Notes: generated by a model from the letters alone, not told the origin. DNA of 18,068 nucleotides from VGBK01 sp964354255 (GCA_964354255.1 CAYGYX010000044.1:1-18068), one strand, 5' to 3'; shown: positions 7,358 to 14,851, numbered from the stretch's first letter. Made by a program: numbers and translations.

Positions 7358-8992
7358 TCAGTCGCATTCGCTGCCGCCGGGGGTCCCGGTGGCGCCTTCC
7401 CCCAGCCTCGCCAGCAGGTCGGCCACCGTCGCCCGGGCCGCGGCGGCGTCGACGATGGGCAGGTTCATGTAGTTGAGGCCCCGGCTGTGGGCCGGATAGC
7501 CGATGGCGGTGGTGGCGATGTCCCCGGTGTCCAGTGCGGACACCACCCGGATGAGGGCGGGGAGCAGGTCGAGGGGGATGGTGCTGGTGGTGGAGGAGGT
7601 GATCGCCCGGGCGATGGGGGTGAAGCGGGTGAGGAGAGTGGCGGCGTCGAGCTCGGCCCCGAGGTCGCGCAGCAGGCAGCGCTGGCGGAGCATGCGCTGG
7701 GAGTCGCTCGAGCCGGTGCGGTTGCGCACATAGGCCAGGGCGGTGCGCCCGTCGAGATGATGGCGCCCCGGGGTGATGTCGATCTCGATGGGCTCCTCGC
7801 CCTCCTTGGCCGGGGAGAAGGCGATGTGCATCTCCTCGGTGGCGTTGACGTCGATGCCCCCGACGGCGTCGACCAGGTCCACGAAGCCGGCGAAGTCGAC
7901 CAGCACGTAGTGGTCGATGGGGATGCCGATCAGCACCGACATGACCTGGCGCAGCGCCTCCATGCCGGGGTCGGGCGCTGCGGGGAAGGTCTGCACCCAG
8001 TGGGCGGTGTGCACGTGCAGGTAGTTGAGGCGGTCGAAGTAGCAGTCGCAGGGCTCGAAGGGGGGCTGCTGCGGCGGGTCCTCCTCGGCGGCTTCCGCCT
8101 CGGCGACCGCCTCCCGATAGGCGCGGTCCTCGTGCCACTGCTGCACCTGGAGCATGGTGTTGAAGCGCGACCAGGCCGCCGGCAGCGGGGCCTGCACCAG
8201 ATCGCGGGAGACCGAGATGAGCGCCGCCTTGCCCGCTTCCAGGTCGAGGACGGCGACGATCATCACGTCGGTGCGCAGGTCGGCGCGGCCCGGGCCGAAG
8301 TCGCCCCCGGCGAGGAGCATCGTGACCCGGCTGCCGCCGATCTCCCCGGCCAGCTCCTCCTCCGGCGGCAGGGTGGTGGTCGTGGTGGGGACGGTGGTGC
8401 TGGTGGTGCTGGTGGAGGTGGCTGCGCTCGAGGTCGTCGTCGCCAAGGTGGCAGGGGTCGTGCTGGTCGTGCCGAGGTCCGGGCCCAGGTCTTCCTCGCT
8501 GAAGCCCTGGGCGAGGAGGTCGGCGATGCGCTGGGCGAGGGGCGGCACCTCGTCCTGTTCCACGAAGACGGCGTCGAGCAGGCCGAGCGCATCGACCGCG
8601 TACCGGTGCACGATCACCTGCGGGACGGTGAGGGCGGCGGCGACCACGATGGCCGGGGCCAGGTGCAGCGCGGAGCGCCGCCACCCGAGACCCGGCGGCT
8701 GTTCCAGGCGCCAGGCATCGGCCACCGCTCCTACCCGGAGGAGCACCACGGTGGCGTTCAGCCCGATCAGCCCCCACAGCCATGAGGGCTGCACCAGCAT
8801 CTCGGCCAGCCCGGCTGCCCCGCGCCGCGCGAAGAACAGCAAGCCCCCGAGGACGGCCAGGGAGGGCACGGCGAGGAGCAGGCCGCGCCGCCGTCGCCCC
8901 AGCCACCACTGCCCGGCGCCGGGCAGCACCGCCGACAGGAGGCTGGCGGCGCCGGTGAGGCGGCGGGCGGGCGGGGGGTTCAGGTCGATCAT
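7358..8992 (-). CDS. LytR-CpsA-Psr (LCP) family protein with multi-spanning N-terminus
   Basis: Members of this family attach teichoic-acid-like or arabinogalactan-type polymers to peptidoglycan outside the membrane, using polyprenyl-pyrophosphate-linked substrates. The protein has 544 residues. Residues 1-130 carry about four hydrophobic segments (about 12-28, 37-54, 70-90, 111-128) and open with LLSAVLPGAGQWWLGRRRRG, a motif found in small multi-span membrane proteins. A Thr/Ser-rich linker covers about 175-208. The LCP domain (about 220-465) shows RADLRTDVMIVAVLD, SVSRDL (261-266), FAGFVDLVDAVGGIDV and HHLDGRTALAYVRNR, then SDSQRMLRQR, with the conserved Arg and Asp residues present. Oddities are the extra membrane segments (one to three are usual) and a 50-residue insertion near 290-335 containing Cys315 and Cys317. 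The start is ATG at 8992 without a ribosome binding site; a TANNNT (TACCAT, minus strand of 9003-9008) lies close upstream, so a very short leader is possible. Confidence 0.88.
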   Translation of the reverse strand: MIDLNPPPARRLTGAASLLSAVLPGAGQWWLGRRRRGLLLAVPSLAVLGGLLFFARRGAAGLAEMLVQPSWLWGLIGLNATVVLLRVGAVADAWRLEQPPGLGWRRSALHLAPAIVVAAALTVPQVIVHRYAVDALGLLDAVFVEQDEVPPLAQRIADLLAQGFSEEDLGPDLGTTSTTPATLATTTSSAATSTSTTSTTVPTTTTTLPPEEELAGEIGGSRVTMLLAGGDFGPGRADLRTDVMIVAVLDLEAGKAALISVSRDLVQAPLPAAWSRFNTMLQVQQWHEDRAYREAVAEAEAAEEDPPQQPPFEPCDCYFDRLNYLHVHTAHWVQTFPAAPDPGMEALRQVMSVLIGIPIDHYVLVDFAGFVDLVDAVGGIDVNATEEMHIAFSPAKEGEEPIEIDITPGRHHLDGRTALAYVRNRTGSSDSQRMLRQRCLLRDLGAELDAATLLTRFTPIARAITSSTTSTIPLDLLPALIRVVSALDTGDIATTAIGYPAHSRGLNYMNLPIVDAAAARATVADLLARLGEGATGTPGGSECD

Positions 8993-9205
8993 GCCCGCGG
9001 GGATGGTATGTCCGGTTCGGGCTTACGGTCGCGACGAGTGCGGGGACAAGGGTCGCGGGCAAGACCGCGCTAGCGGAAGCCCTCTCCCNNNNNNNNNNNN
9101 NNNNNNNNNNNNNNNNNNNNNNNNNNNNNNNNNNNNNNNNNNNNNNNNNNNNNNNNNNNNNNNNNNNNNNNNNNNNNNNNNNNNNNNNCGCGGTGGGGGT
9201 AGGCC
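8993..9205. other. Intergenic stretch containing an unresolved gap
   Basis: This lies between the LCP start and the acyl-CoA dehydrogenase stop. It should hold the LCP promoter and a dehydrogenase terminator. The left part (8993-9088) shows no gene. The 100-N run is at 9089-9188. The sequence entering the gap, GGAAGCCCTCTCCC, resembles the hairpin-repeat neighbourhood at 17-42, so a dispersed inverted repeat may have broken the assembly here. No identical flanks are seen, so the true gap length is unknown. Confidence 0.5.
9089..9188. other. Assembly gap (100 N), length unknown
   Basis: A run of exactly 100 N without repeated flanks, so it appears to be a fixed-size placeholder for real missing sequence between two genes. 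Confidence 0.7.
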
Positions 9206-10903
9206 CTACGGGTTCATCGTGTAGGCGTCCCGCAGGGCATAGACCTGGCCCTCCCAGATCCGGGTGGAGCGGGCCGCGTCGACCACCGGCCGGCGGATCA
9301 TCCGCAGGCAGTGCTCTGCCTGTGCCGGGCTGGTGGTGGGCTTCCCGTGGAGGATCACGGCGAAGCGGGAGAAGTCCCGCACCCACACGTCGAAGACCTG
9401 GTCGATCAGGTCGGCCTCGAGCCCGTGGATCTCGGCGTTCTCCAGGAGGAGCTGGGCGTAGACCACCAGGGTGAAGATCTCCCCGACCGCCAGCAGGAAG
9501 TCGATATCGGCGGCCTGCGCCTTGTCGGGGGTGGCCTGCAGCAGCATCCGCTCGAAGGCCTGCACCTGCTCCCGGAACACCGCCACGTTGGGGAGGTCGA
9601 AGCGGGCGAAGATGGGCCGGAAGTCGTGGAAGCGGATCTTCCCCAACCCCCGGGCCGGGCCCTGGTCGAACAGGAAGTCGTCGTTGGCCGGGTCGTCGCG
9701 CCGGGGGACCGGCGGCAGGTCCACCGGGTGGAAGAAGTAGTTCTCCATGAACTTGACGATGAGGGCGATGTTGACGTGCACCGTCCCCTCCAGCTTGGGA
9801 AGAGCGCGGATGTCGCGAGCCGCCATCTCGAAGAAGGTGTCTTTCTCGAAGCCCTTGGCGGCGATCACGTCCCACAGGTGGTTGATGACGTCCTCGCCCT
9901 GGGTGGTGACCTTCATCTTCACCACCGGGTTGTAGAGCAGGTAGCGGCGGTCGTCGGCCGAGGCGGAGCGCATGTAGTCGGCGGTGCGCAGCGCCACCAG
10001 CTTCATGGCCGCCAGGCGGCAGTAGGCATCGGTGAACAGCGCCTTGGCATGGGGGAAGTCGGTGACTGCCATGCCGTACAGGCGGCGGTGGGCGGCGTGC
10101 TGGATGGCTTCGTAGAAGGCGTGGGTGCAGATGCCGATGGAGGCCCACCCCAGGTTGTACTTGCCGATGTTCACGGTGTTGAGGGCAGCGTCCCAGGCCG
10201 GGTCGCCCCGCAGCAGGACGTCCTCCTCGCGCACCGCGTAGTCGGTGAGCTCGTACTCGGCCACGAAGTTCTGGCTGTGGACCACGTTCTGCAGGCAGGT
10301 GTATCCCGGCCGGGTGGGGTCGGTGGCGAAGAAGACCCACTCGCCGGTGTCGGTGATCTTGCCGAAGGTGGAGACGAGGGACGCCTCGTTGCCGTTGCCG
10401 ATGTAGTACTTGCGCCCGTTGGCCCGCCAGGTGCCGTCGCCGGCCGGGGTGAGGGCCATCTCGGTGGAGTAGAGGTCGGCGCCGTGGGCCTTCTCCGACA
10501 GGCCGTAGGCGAAGATGCCCCCCTTCTCGAGCAGCCGGCCTGCCTCCTGCTTCACCGCCTCGTTGTGGCTCATCCAGATGGGGCCGAGGCCGAGCACGCT
10601 GACCTGCCAGGTGTACCAGTAGGGGAGCCCGTAGAAGCCGAGGATCTCGGCGAACTCGCAGATGCGCCAGGTGTCCCAGCGGCAGTCGGGGGCCCCGTAG
10701 CCGGCCGGGGTGCACATCGTGGCGAACAGGCGCTCCCGGCGGGCGAAGTCGAGGAAGTCTTGATACCAGACGGCGGCCCGGTCGTCCTCCTTCACCTTCT
10801 GCAGGCCCTTGGCCTCGAAGAACTCGACCGTGCGGCGCATGACTTCGGCCGAGCGCTCGTCGGGGTAGTGGCGGTCGAGGTGGCGGGGGTGGAGGAGGAT
10901 CAT
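9206..10903 (-). CDS. Acyl-CoA dehydrogenase family flavoprotein
   Basis: Predicted FAD-dependent acyl-CoA oxidoreductase (first step of beta-oxidation or a related alpha,beta-desaturation), 565 residues, cytoplasmic. The central beta domain is recognisable: FAYGLSEKAHGADLYSTEMA (131-150) corresponds to the family's TEPxAGSD substrate/flavin motif, followed by ANGRKYYIGNG (161-171). The C-terminal helical domain follows, and LEGTVHVN (371-378) aligns with the YEGT motif, making Glu372 the likely catalytic base. The protein is longer than the roughly 380-400 residues of short-chain dehydrogenases, like the larger actinobacterial FadE-type proteins. The start is ATG at 10903-10901, only 8 nt from a gap; GAG just upstream could be the end of a ribosome binding site lost in the gap. 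The frame stays open through the N run into the neighbouring gene, but that continuity is meaningless. The substrate cannot be assigned. Confidence 0.88.
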   Translation of the reverse strand: MILLHPRHLDRHYPDERSAEVMRRTVEFFEAKGLQKVKEDDRAAVWYQDFLDFARRERLFATMCTPAGYGAPDCRWDTWRICEFAEILGFYGLPYWYTWQVSVLGLGPIWMSHNEAVKQEAGRLLEKGGIFAYGLSEKAHGADLYSTEMALTPAGDGTWRANGRKYYIGNGNEASLVSTFGKITDTGEWVFFATDPTRPGYTCLQNVVHSQNFVAEYELTDYAVREEDVLLRGDPAWDAALNTVNIGKYNLGWASIGICTHAFYEAIQHAAHRRLYGMAVTDFPHAKALFTDAYCRLAAMKLVALRTADYMRSASADDRRYLLYNPVVKMKVTTQGEDVINHLWDVIAAKGFEKDTFFEMAARDIRALPKLEGTVHVNIALIVKFMENYFFHPVDLPPVPRRDDPANDDFLFDQGPARGLGKIRFHDFRPIFARFDLPNVAVFREQVQAFERMLLQATPDKAQAADIDFLLAVGEIFTLVVYAQLLLENAEIHGLEADLIDQVFDVWVRDFSRFAVILHGKPTTSPAQAEHCLRMIRRPVVDAARSTRIWEGQVYALRDAYTMNP

Positions 10904-10911
10904 GAGTGCTC

Positions 10912-11011
10912 NNNNNNNNNNNNNNNNNNNNNNNNNNNNNNNNNNNNNNNNNNNNNNNNNNNNNNNNNNNNNNNNNNNNNNNNNNNNNNNNNNNNNNNNN
11001 NNNNNNNNNNN
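10912..11011. other. Assembly gap (100 N) removing the end of one gene and the leader of the next
   Basis: A 100-N run with no shared flanking sequence. On the minus strand the gene to its right runs in without a stop codon, and the acyl-CoA dehydrogenase begins 8 nt after it. Real sequence of unknown length is therefore missing: at least a stop codon and probably more of the upstream protein. Confidence 0.75.
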
Positions 11012-11833
11012 CCACCACCCGAACCGGGTGGCGGCCTCCTGAACGAAGGCCCGGTTCAGGTTCCCGGTCTGGGTCAGCGCCTGGCCCTCGGCCAGGCGCG
11101 CGAGGAGCCAGCGCAGCGGCGGGATGGGGTCGTCGGTCCCCGGCGGCAGCTCGACGGGGGTGCCCAGCCGGCCGGCGATCCGCTCGACGATGCGGCGCCG
11201 GGCCCGGCTCCGCCCGAGGCCCTCGAGCCACCACGTCATCCGTTCGGTGCGGATCGCCTCCAGGTAGGTGCCGCCGTCGAGTTCCGCCCGGGGGATCGTC
11301 AGGTGGGCGCGGACGATCTCCTGCTGGCGGGCCTTCCACCCGGAGCGCCCGGGTGCGAGGTCGCCGGCGGCTACGGCCAGCTCGAGGATCCCCGCCGTCG
11401 AAGAGAGCGCCCGGGATTCCTCCAGGCCCATCACCGAACCCCACTCCAACTCGGGGAGGTCGGGAGGGGAGATCCCTGACGCCAGGTCCGCTTTGCGGAA
11501 GGCCGCCTTGCCGCGGGCATCGCTGCCCTCGTAGGCGTCGAGCACCCCGGCGGTGGTCGCCGAGCGGCAGATGGCTGCGTAGCGCGGCAGGCCGAGCAGG
11601 TCGCAGGCCCGCGCGAGCGCCGCCGCGACCCGGCGGTGGTGGCCGGTGTCGGTGAGCCACTTCATCGGCAGCTGGTACCACAGGAAGTCCTGCAGTTGCT
11701 CCTGGGTGAGCACCCCGATGCCCTCACCGGCCGTCAGCCACTCGAGGGCCGCTTTGGCGTCTTCTGCGACGCCGGTGTCCTCTGCGGACAATGCGGCGAT
11801 GGCCGCGGCGATGACGGGGTCGTGTGCGGTCAT
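11012..11833 (-). CDS. Protein of unknown function, 3' end lost in gap
   Basis: The first 274 residues are visible and the frame runs into the gap, so the C-terminus is missing. The sequence is predicted soluble and helical. It is rich in Ala, Leu, Arg and Trp, with no signal peptide or membrane segment. Visible stretches include LQDFLWYQLPMKWL (about residues 47-60), and near the break ALTQTGNLNRAFVQEAATRF. The latter resembles short LTxTGxL segments in several actinobacterial hypothetical proteins, including some with a plasmid pRiA4b ORF-3-like domain, but I cannot assign a family. The start is ATG at 11833-11831, chosen because earlier in-frame starts would overlap the divergent plus-strand gene that starts at 11924. 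There is no clear ribosome binding site. It lies upstream of the acyl-CoA dehydrogenase on the same strand; a functional link is not shown. Confidence 0.7.
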
Positions 11834-11923
11834 TGTGGCCGGAGTCTCGCACGCTCGCCGCCCGGTGTCTGCTTGAGGTGGCTGCCCGGCGGGCGGGCGC
11901 CGAAGCGACGAGGATATGTCGGC

Positions 11924-12622
11924 ATGGCTGAGACCCGGGGCAGCGAGATCGTCGTCTTCTGGGCACGGAGCCGGGTGACCTGTGACGGGTGCGGGGAGGA
12001 CCTTGGGAAGGGGGCCCTCATCCGCTTGGAGGACCGCCAGGCCTTCTGTCCCGACTGCGCCGACCTCGACCACCTGGTGTTCCTTCCCTCCGGCGACGCC
12101 GCCCTGACCCGACGGGCCTCAAGGCTCTCGGGGCTGCGGGCGGTAGTGGTGCGGTGGAGCACCGCCCGCAGGCGCTACGAACGGCAGGGAATCCTCGTTG
12201 AGGAGGAGGCTTTGGCTCGCGCCGAGGAGGAGTGCCTGGGCGATGCGGAGGCGCGGGCGGCATGCCGACTGCGCGACGCCGAGCGGCGCGAGCGCCTGGA
12301 TCAGGAGTACGTCACCCGCTTCGCGGGCGCCGTCCGGGCGCGCTACCCGTCCTGCCCCGAGGGCGAGGAGAGGGAGATGGCCGAGCACGCCTGTCGCCAG
12401 CACAGCGGCCGGGTGGGGCGGAGCGCCGCGGCGAAGGGCCTCGACCCGGTGGCGGTGGACCTGGCGGTTCGGGCCCACGTCCGCCACGCCTGCACTCGCT
12501 ACGACGAGCTGCTCATGGCCGGCCGGGACCGTGGTGTCGCCCGGGCCGAGGTCGAGGGGGAGGTGGAGGCCGTGCTGGCCCGCTGGCAGTCGGGCGGTGC
12601 GGTGTCGGCGGATCCCGCGTAG
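11924..12622 (+). CDS. DUF2293 domain protein with N-terminal Cys4 motif
   Basis: The only confident plus-strand gene, 232 residues. Near the N-terminus are two CxxC pairs, Cys20/Cys23 and Cys42/Cys45, a likely zinc-ribbon knuckle. A basic helical region follows (about 60-125, rich in Arg and Glu, possibly coiled coil). Residues about 127-222 match DUF2293: YVTRFAGAVRARYPSCP, then AEHACRQHSGRVGRSAAAKG, then VRAHVRHACTRYDELLMAG and a final EAVLARW. The function of DUF2293 is not established; the zinc knuckle and basic helices suggest nucleic-acid binding, but that is inference. The start is ATG at 11924, with GAGGA about 9 nt upstream; longer in-frame extensions overlap the divergent gene and lack the family's sequence. 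The start is 90 nt from the start of the divergent minus-strand gene, so promoters of both lie in 11834-11923. Confidence 0.85.
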   Translation: MAETRGSEIVVFWARSRVTCDGCGEDLGKGALIRLEDRQAFCPDCADLDHLVFLPSGDAALTRRASRLSGLRAVVVRWSTARRRYERQGILVEEEALARAEEECLGDAEARAACRLRDAERRERLDQEYVTRFAGAVRARYPSCPEGEEREMAEHACRQHSGRVGRSAAAKGLDPVAVDLAVRAHVRHACTRYDELLMAGRDRGVARAEVEGEVEAVLARWQSGGAVSADPA

Positions 12623-12672
12623 GGGCCGTGGTGCGGGCTGGGGGTCGGCTCCTGGCTTGCCTGACCCGACGA

Positions 12673-12688
12673 ATGACCTGCAGGTCAT
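12673..12688. promoter_or_regulatory. Perfect 16-bp palindrome
   Basis: ATGACCTGCAGGTCAT reads identically on both strands, with no spacer. It lies 50 nt after the DUF2293 stop. Symmetry of this length suits a dimeric repressor operator, but no regulator gene is nearby. The ATG inside it also starts a 46-codon frame. Function unknown. Confidence 0.4.
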
Positions 12689-12813
12689 GGAAGCGGGCCT
12701 ACCAGAGCCGGGCTCGTGCCGACACCGACCGGGTCTTGGCCCAGCCGCTGAGCCAACTGCTCCCGCTCGGGTTCGGTCCGGTCGCGGTGGTCGCCTGGGC
12801 ACTTCTCAAGTAG
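12673..12813 (+). CDS. Doubtful small ORF after the DUF2293 gene
   Basis: A 46-codon frame that ends in TAG at 12811-12813. It has a basic N-terminal half followed by a hydrophobic end (LPLGFGPVAVVAWALLK), which could form one membrane helix. An in-frame GTG at 12632 would add 14 codons. No ribosome binding site is visible and no family is recognised. It is listed because the composition looks membrane-like, but a chance frame in GC-rich DNA is at least as likely. Confidence 0.2.
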   Translation: MTCRSWKRAYQSRARADTDRVLAQPLSQLLPLGFGPVAVVAWALLK

Positions 12814-13059
12814 CGGGTCGCAGCCCGCGCTGGTCCTCGCCGATATCCGGCGGTGGTGGAGGCAGAGGTGACCCCCCGGCTGCTCGGTAGCCTGCCCCAG
12901 GTGACTGCGCCGCCGTCGCCGGAACGACCGTCCCTCGGCAGGGCACTCTGGCCCCTGGGCCGGTGGCGAGGTCCACTCGGTTGATCCCCAGGCCCGCCTG
13001 GCTTCCCGTCCCCCGCCCGGGCGGTGGGCAAGGCGGAAGCCGTTGCTGCGTCCGGCGGG
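12814..13059. other. Non-coding convergent intergenic region
   Basis: This lies between the plus-strand DUF2293 side and the minus-strand phoU 3' end. I see no convincing gene. A 12-bp palindrome, CCGCCCGGGCGG at 13013-13024, is the only strong structure. Open frames on both strands here lack ribosome binding sites and recognisable sequence. Confidence 0.5.
13013..13024 (-). terminator. GC-rich palindrome, possible phoU terminator
   Basis: CCGCCCGGGCGG is a perfect 12-bp palindrome. If the adjacent gap is collapsed, it lies about 43 nt past the phoU stop and would terminate the pst operon or the converging transcript. No T-tract is present, so the evidence is weak. Confidence 0.25.
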
Positions 13060-13114
13060 CCCGGCTCTACTGCTCGTCGATCTGGCCGTGGCGGGGGAAG
13101 ATCCCGGTGACGGC
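13060..13114. repeat. Left copy of a 55-bp duplication flanking a gap
   Basis: The 55 bases at 13060-13114 are identical to 13215-13269 on the other side of the N run. Both copies encode, on the minus strand, the same phoU 3' end including its TAG stop. This is best read as two contig ends overlapping by 55 bp, not as a biological repeat. Confidence 0.85.
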
Positions 13115-13214
13115 NNNNNNNNNNNNNNNNNNNNNNNNNNNNNNNNNNNNNNNNNNNNNNNNNNNNNNNNNNNNNNNNNNNNNNNNNNNNNNNNNNNNNN
13201 NNNNNNNNNNNNNN
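13115..13214. other. Assembly gap (100 N), probably an overlap artefact
   Basis: A 100-N run between two identical 55-bp sequences. Merging the copies removes 155 positions and leaves phoU followed directly by the intergenic region, with no missing DNA needed. Confidence 0.8.
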
Positions 13215-13269
13215 CCCGGCTCTACTGCTCGTCGATCTGGCCGTGGCGGGGGAAGATCCCGGTGACGGC
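13215..13269. repeat. Right copy of the 55-bp duplication
   Basis: Identical to 13060-13114. This copy is contiguous with the rest of phoU and contains its last codons and stop. Confidence 0.85.
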
Positions 13270-13911
13270 GAAGCCGACGTGCTCGCCTATGTTCACCGCG
13301 TGGTCGGCGATGCGCTCCATGTAGCGGCCCACCCGCGACAGCTCGATGGCGGTGTCCACATTCATGCCCTCGGCCTCGGTGGCCAGCAAGGTGTAGAACT
13401 CGCCGACGAGGGAGTCGACCGTGTCGTCCTCCTGGTCGAGGCGAGGGCCGGCCTCTGGGTCCAGGCTGGCCACGCTGTCGATGCCCCGTGTGAAGAGGTC
13501 GAGGGCCGCCCGGCAGAGGCGGGCCAGCACCCCCTGCAGATGGCCGGCGAGCCGGAAGCCCTGCTGGCGGAGGATGCCCTTGGCGCAGTTGACCACCAGG
13601 TCGCCGCTGCGTTCGATCTCGTGGGCGACCCGGATGATGGAGATGAGGAACCGCAGGTCACCGGCCACCGGCTGCTGCAGGGCGATCACTTTGAAGATCC
13701 GCCGCTCCAGGTCGATGTAGGCCCGGTCCACCACGTCGTCGGCGTCGATCACCTGCTGGGCCACGTCGAGGCGGGTCTCGAGCAGGGCCTCGGAGAGCCG
13801 GCCGGCGTTCTCCAGCACCAGCGAGCCGAGGCTCACCGCGCCGCGCTTGATGGCGTCCAGCTCGGCCTCGAAGCGGTGGCGGATCTCGGAGTGGGGATGG
13901 GGCTCGATCAT
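13222..13911 (-). CDS. phoU: PhoU phosphate-signalling regulator
   Basis: Cytoplasmic regulator that links the Pst transporter to the phosphate two-component system and damps phosphate uptake when phosphate is ample. It has 229 residues, typical length. It is all-helical with two PhoU repeats, each carrying the metal-binding ExxxD motif: Glu100/Asp104 in AHEIERSGDLVVN, and Glu199/Asp203 in GRYMERIADHAVNIGEHV. The start is ATG at 13911-13909 with GAGG about 6 nt upstream. It is the last gene of the pst operon, starting 22 nt after the pstB stop. The 3' end is complete although a gap lies 7 nt past the stop; the same end is duplicated on the far side of that gap. Identity is secure from motifs and context. 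Confidence 0.95.
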   Translation of the reverse strand: MIEPHPHSEIRHRFEAELDAIKRGAVSLGSLVLENAGRLSEALLETRLDVAQQVIDADDVVDRAYIDLERRIFKVIALQQPVAGDLRFLISIIRVAHEIERSGDLVVNCAKGILRQQGFRLAGHLQGVLARLCRAALDLFTRGIDSVASLDPEAGPRLDQEDDTVDSLVGEFYTLLATEAEGMNVDTAIELSRVGRYMERIADHAVNIGEHVGFAVTGIFPRHGQIDEQ

Positions 13912-13933
13912 GGTGCCTCGTTCCGGGGTGCGG

Positions 13934-14851
13934 TCAGCCGAATCGGCCGGTGATGTAGTCCTCGGTCTGCTTCTGGCGGGGCCGGGTGAAGATGACGTCG
14001 GTGGTGTCGAACTCTACGAGGCGGCCGGTGCGCATGCCGGTCTCCTTCACGTCGACGGTGAAAAAGGCGGTGCGGTCGCTGACCCGGGCGGCCTGCTGCA
14101 TGTTGTGGGTGACGATGACGATCGAGTAGTCGCGCTTCAGCTCGATCATCAGTTCCTCGATGCGCAGGGTGGCGATGGGGTCCAGGGAGGAGCAGGGCTC
14201 GTCCATGAGCAGCACGTCGGGGCTGGTGGCGATCGCCCGGGCGATGCACAGGCGTTGCTGCTGGCCCCCGGAGAGGGCGTAGGCCGAATCGCGCAGCTTG
14301 TCGCTCACCTCGTCCCACAGGGCGGCCCGCCGTAGCGACTGCTCGACGAGGTCGTCCATGTTCCCCTTGTAGCCGGCAATGCGGGGACCGAAGGCGATGT
14401 TGTCGTAGATCGACTTGGGGAAGGGGTTGGGCTTCTGGAAGACCATGCCGATGCGGCGCCGGACCTCGACCGGGTCCACCTTCTCCCCGTAGATGTCCAC
14501 CCCGTGGTAGAGGATCGTCCCCTCCACCCGGGCGCCTTCGATGAGGTCGTTCATACGGTTGAAGCAGCGCAGCACGGTGGTCTTGCCGCAGCCGGACGGG
14601 CCGATGAGGGCGGTGATCTCGTGGGCCCGGATGGGCAAGGTGGTGTCGGCCACCGCTTGGAAGGATCCGTAGAACACCCGCAGGCCCTGTACGTCGAAGA
14701 TGATGCTCTCCGGCTCGCCTGCCTCGGCCCCGCGGGCATCACGGCGGATGAGCGAGGCCGTCGGCCGGCCGCGGCCGGGGCGTTCCCCGCCGGGCGGGGT
14801 AGGTCGGCTTGCCGTGCTCGTCGGTTCCTCGCTCACGTCGTCGTCTTTCAT
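13934..14851 (-). CDS. pstB: PstB, phosphate ABC transporter ATPase
   Basis: ATP-hydrolysing subunit that drives phosphate import through PstCA. It has 305 residues. Walker A is GPSGCGKT (84-91), the Q-loop Gln139, the signature LSGGQQQR (193-200), Walker B VLLMDEP (213-219) and the switch His249. PNPFPKSIYDNIAFGPRI just after the Q-loop is typical of PstB rather than other ABC ATPases. The first 48 or so residues are a Pro/Gly/Arg-rich extension absent from ordinary PstB (about 250-260 residues), which begins near IIFDVQGLRVFYG. The start is ATG at 14851-14849, 1 nt past the pstA stop (TGAcATG), so the two are translationally coupled. A later start would leave a gap in a tightly packed operon, so the long form is preferred. 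Confidence 0.96.
   Translation of the reverse strand: MKDDDVSEEPTSTASRPTPPGGERPGRGRPTASLIRRDARGAEAGEPESIIFDVQGLRVFYGSFQAVADTTLPIRAHEITALIGPSGCGKTTVLRCFNRMNDLIEGARVEGTILYHGVDIYGEKVDPVEVRRRIGMVFQKPNPFPKSIYDNIAFGPRIAGYKGNMDDLVEQSLRRAALWDEVSDKLRDSAYALSGGQQQRLCIARAIATSPDVLLMDEPCSSLDPIATLRIEELMIELKRDYSIVIVTHNMQQAARVSDRTAFFTVDVKETGMRTGRLVEFDTTDVIFTRPRQKQTEDYITGRFG

Noticed and set aside
9311..11479. A 722-codon plus-strand frame opposite the dehydrogenase
   Set aside because: It is antisense to a well-supported gene, crosses the gap, and has no recognisable motifs.
7341..11681. A 1446-codon minus-strand frame
   Set aside because: It crosses two N runs and reads the LCP and dehydrogenase genes in the wrong phase. 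It has no recognisable domain and is low-complexity His/Pro/Arg-rich.
11636..11923. A longer N-terminus for the DUF2293 protein
   Set aside because: It would overlap the divergent gene starting at 11833, and the added residues resemble nothing in the family. The ATG at 11924 has a ribosome site.
9206..12073. A single 955-residue fusion of the unknown protein and the acyl-CoA dehydrogenase
   Set aside because: The two halves are joined only by 100 placeholder N, so the shared phase carries no information. The dehydrogenase has its own ATG 8 nt from the gap.
12699..13031. A 110-codon minus-strand frame between the DUF2293 gene and phoU
   Set aside because: It is Arg/Gly/Ser-rich with no recognisable domain and no ribosome binding site, consistent with chance.
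13060..13269. The 55-bp duplication as a biological direct repeat or attachment site
   Set aside because: The copies abut the N run exactly on both sides and both contain the same gene end. A contig overlap explains this fully.
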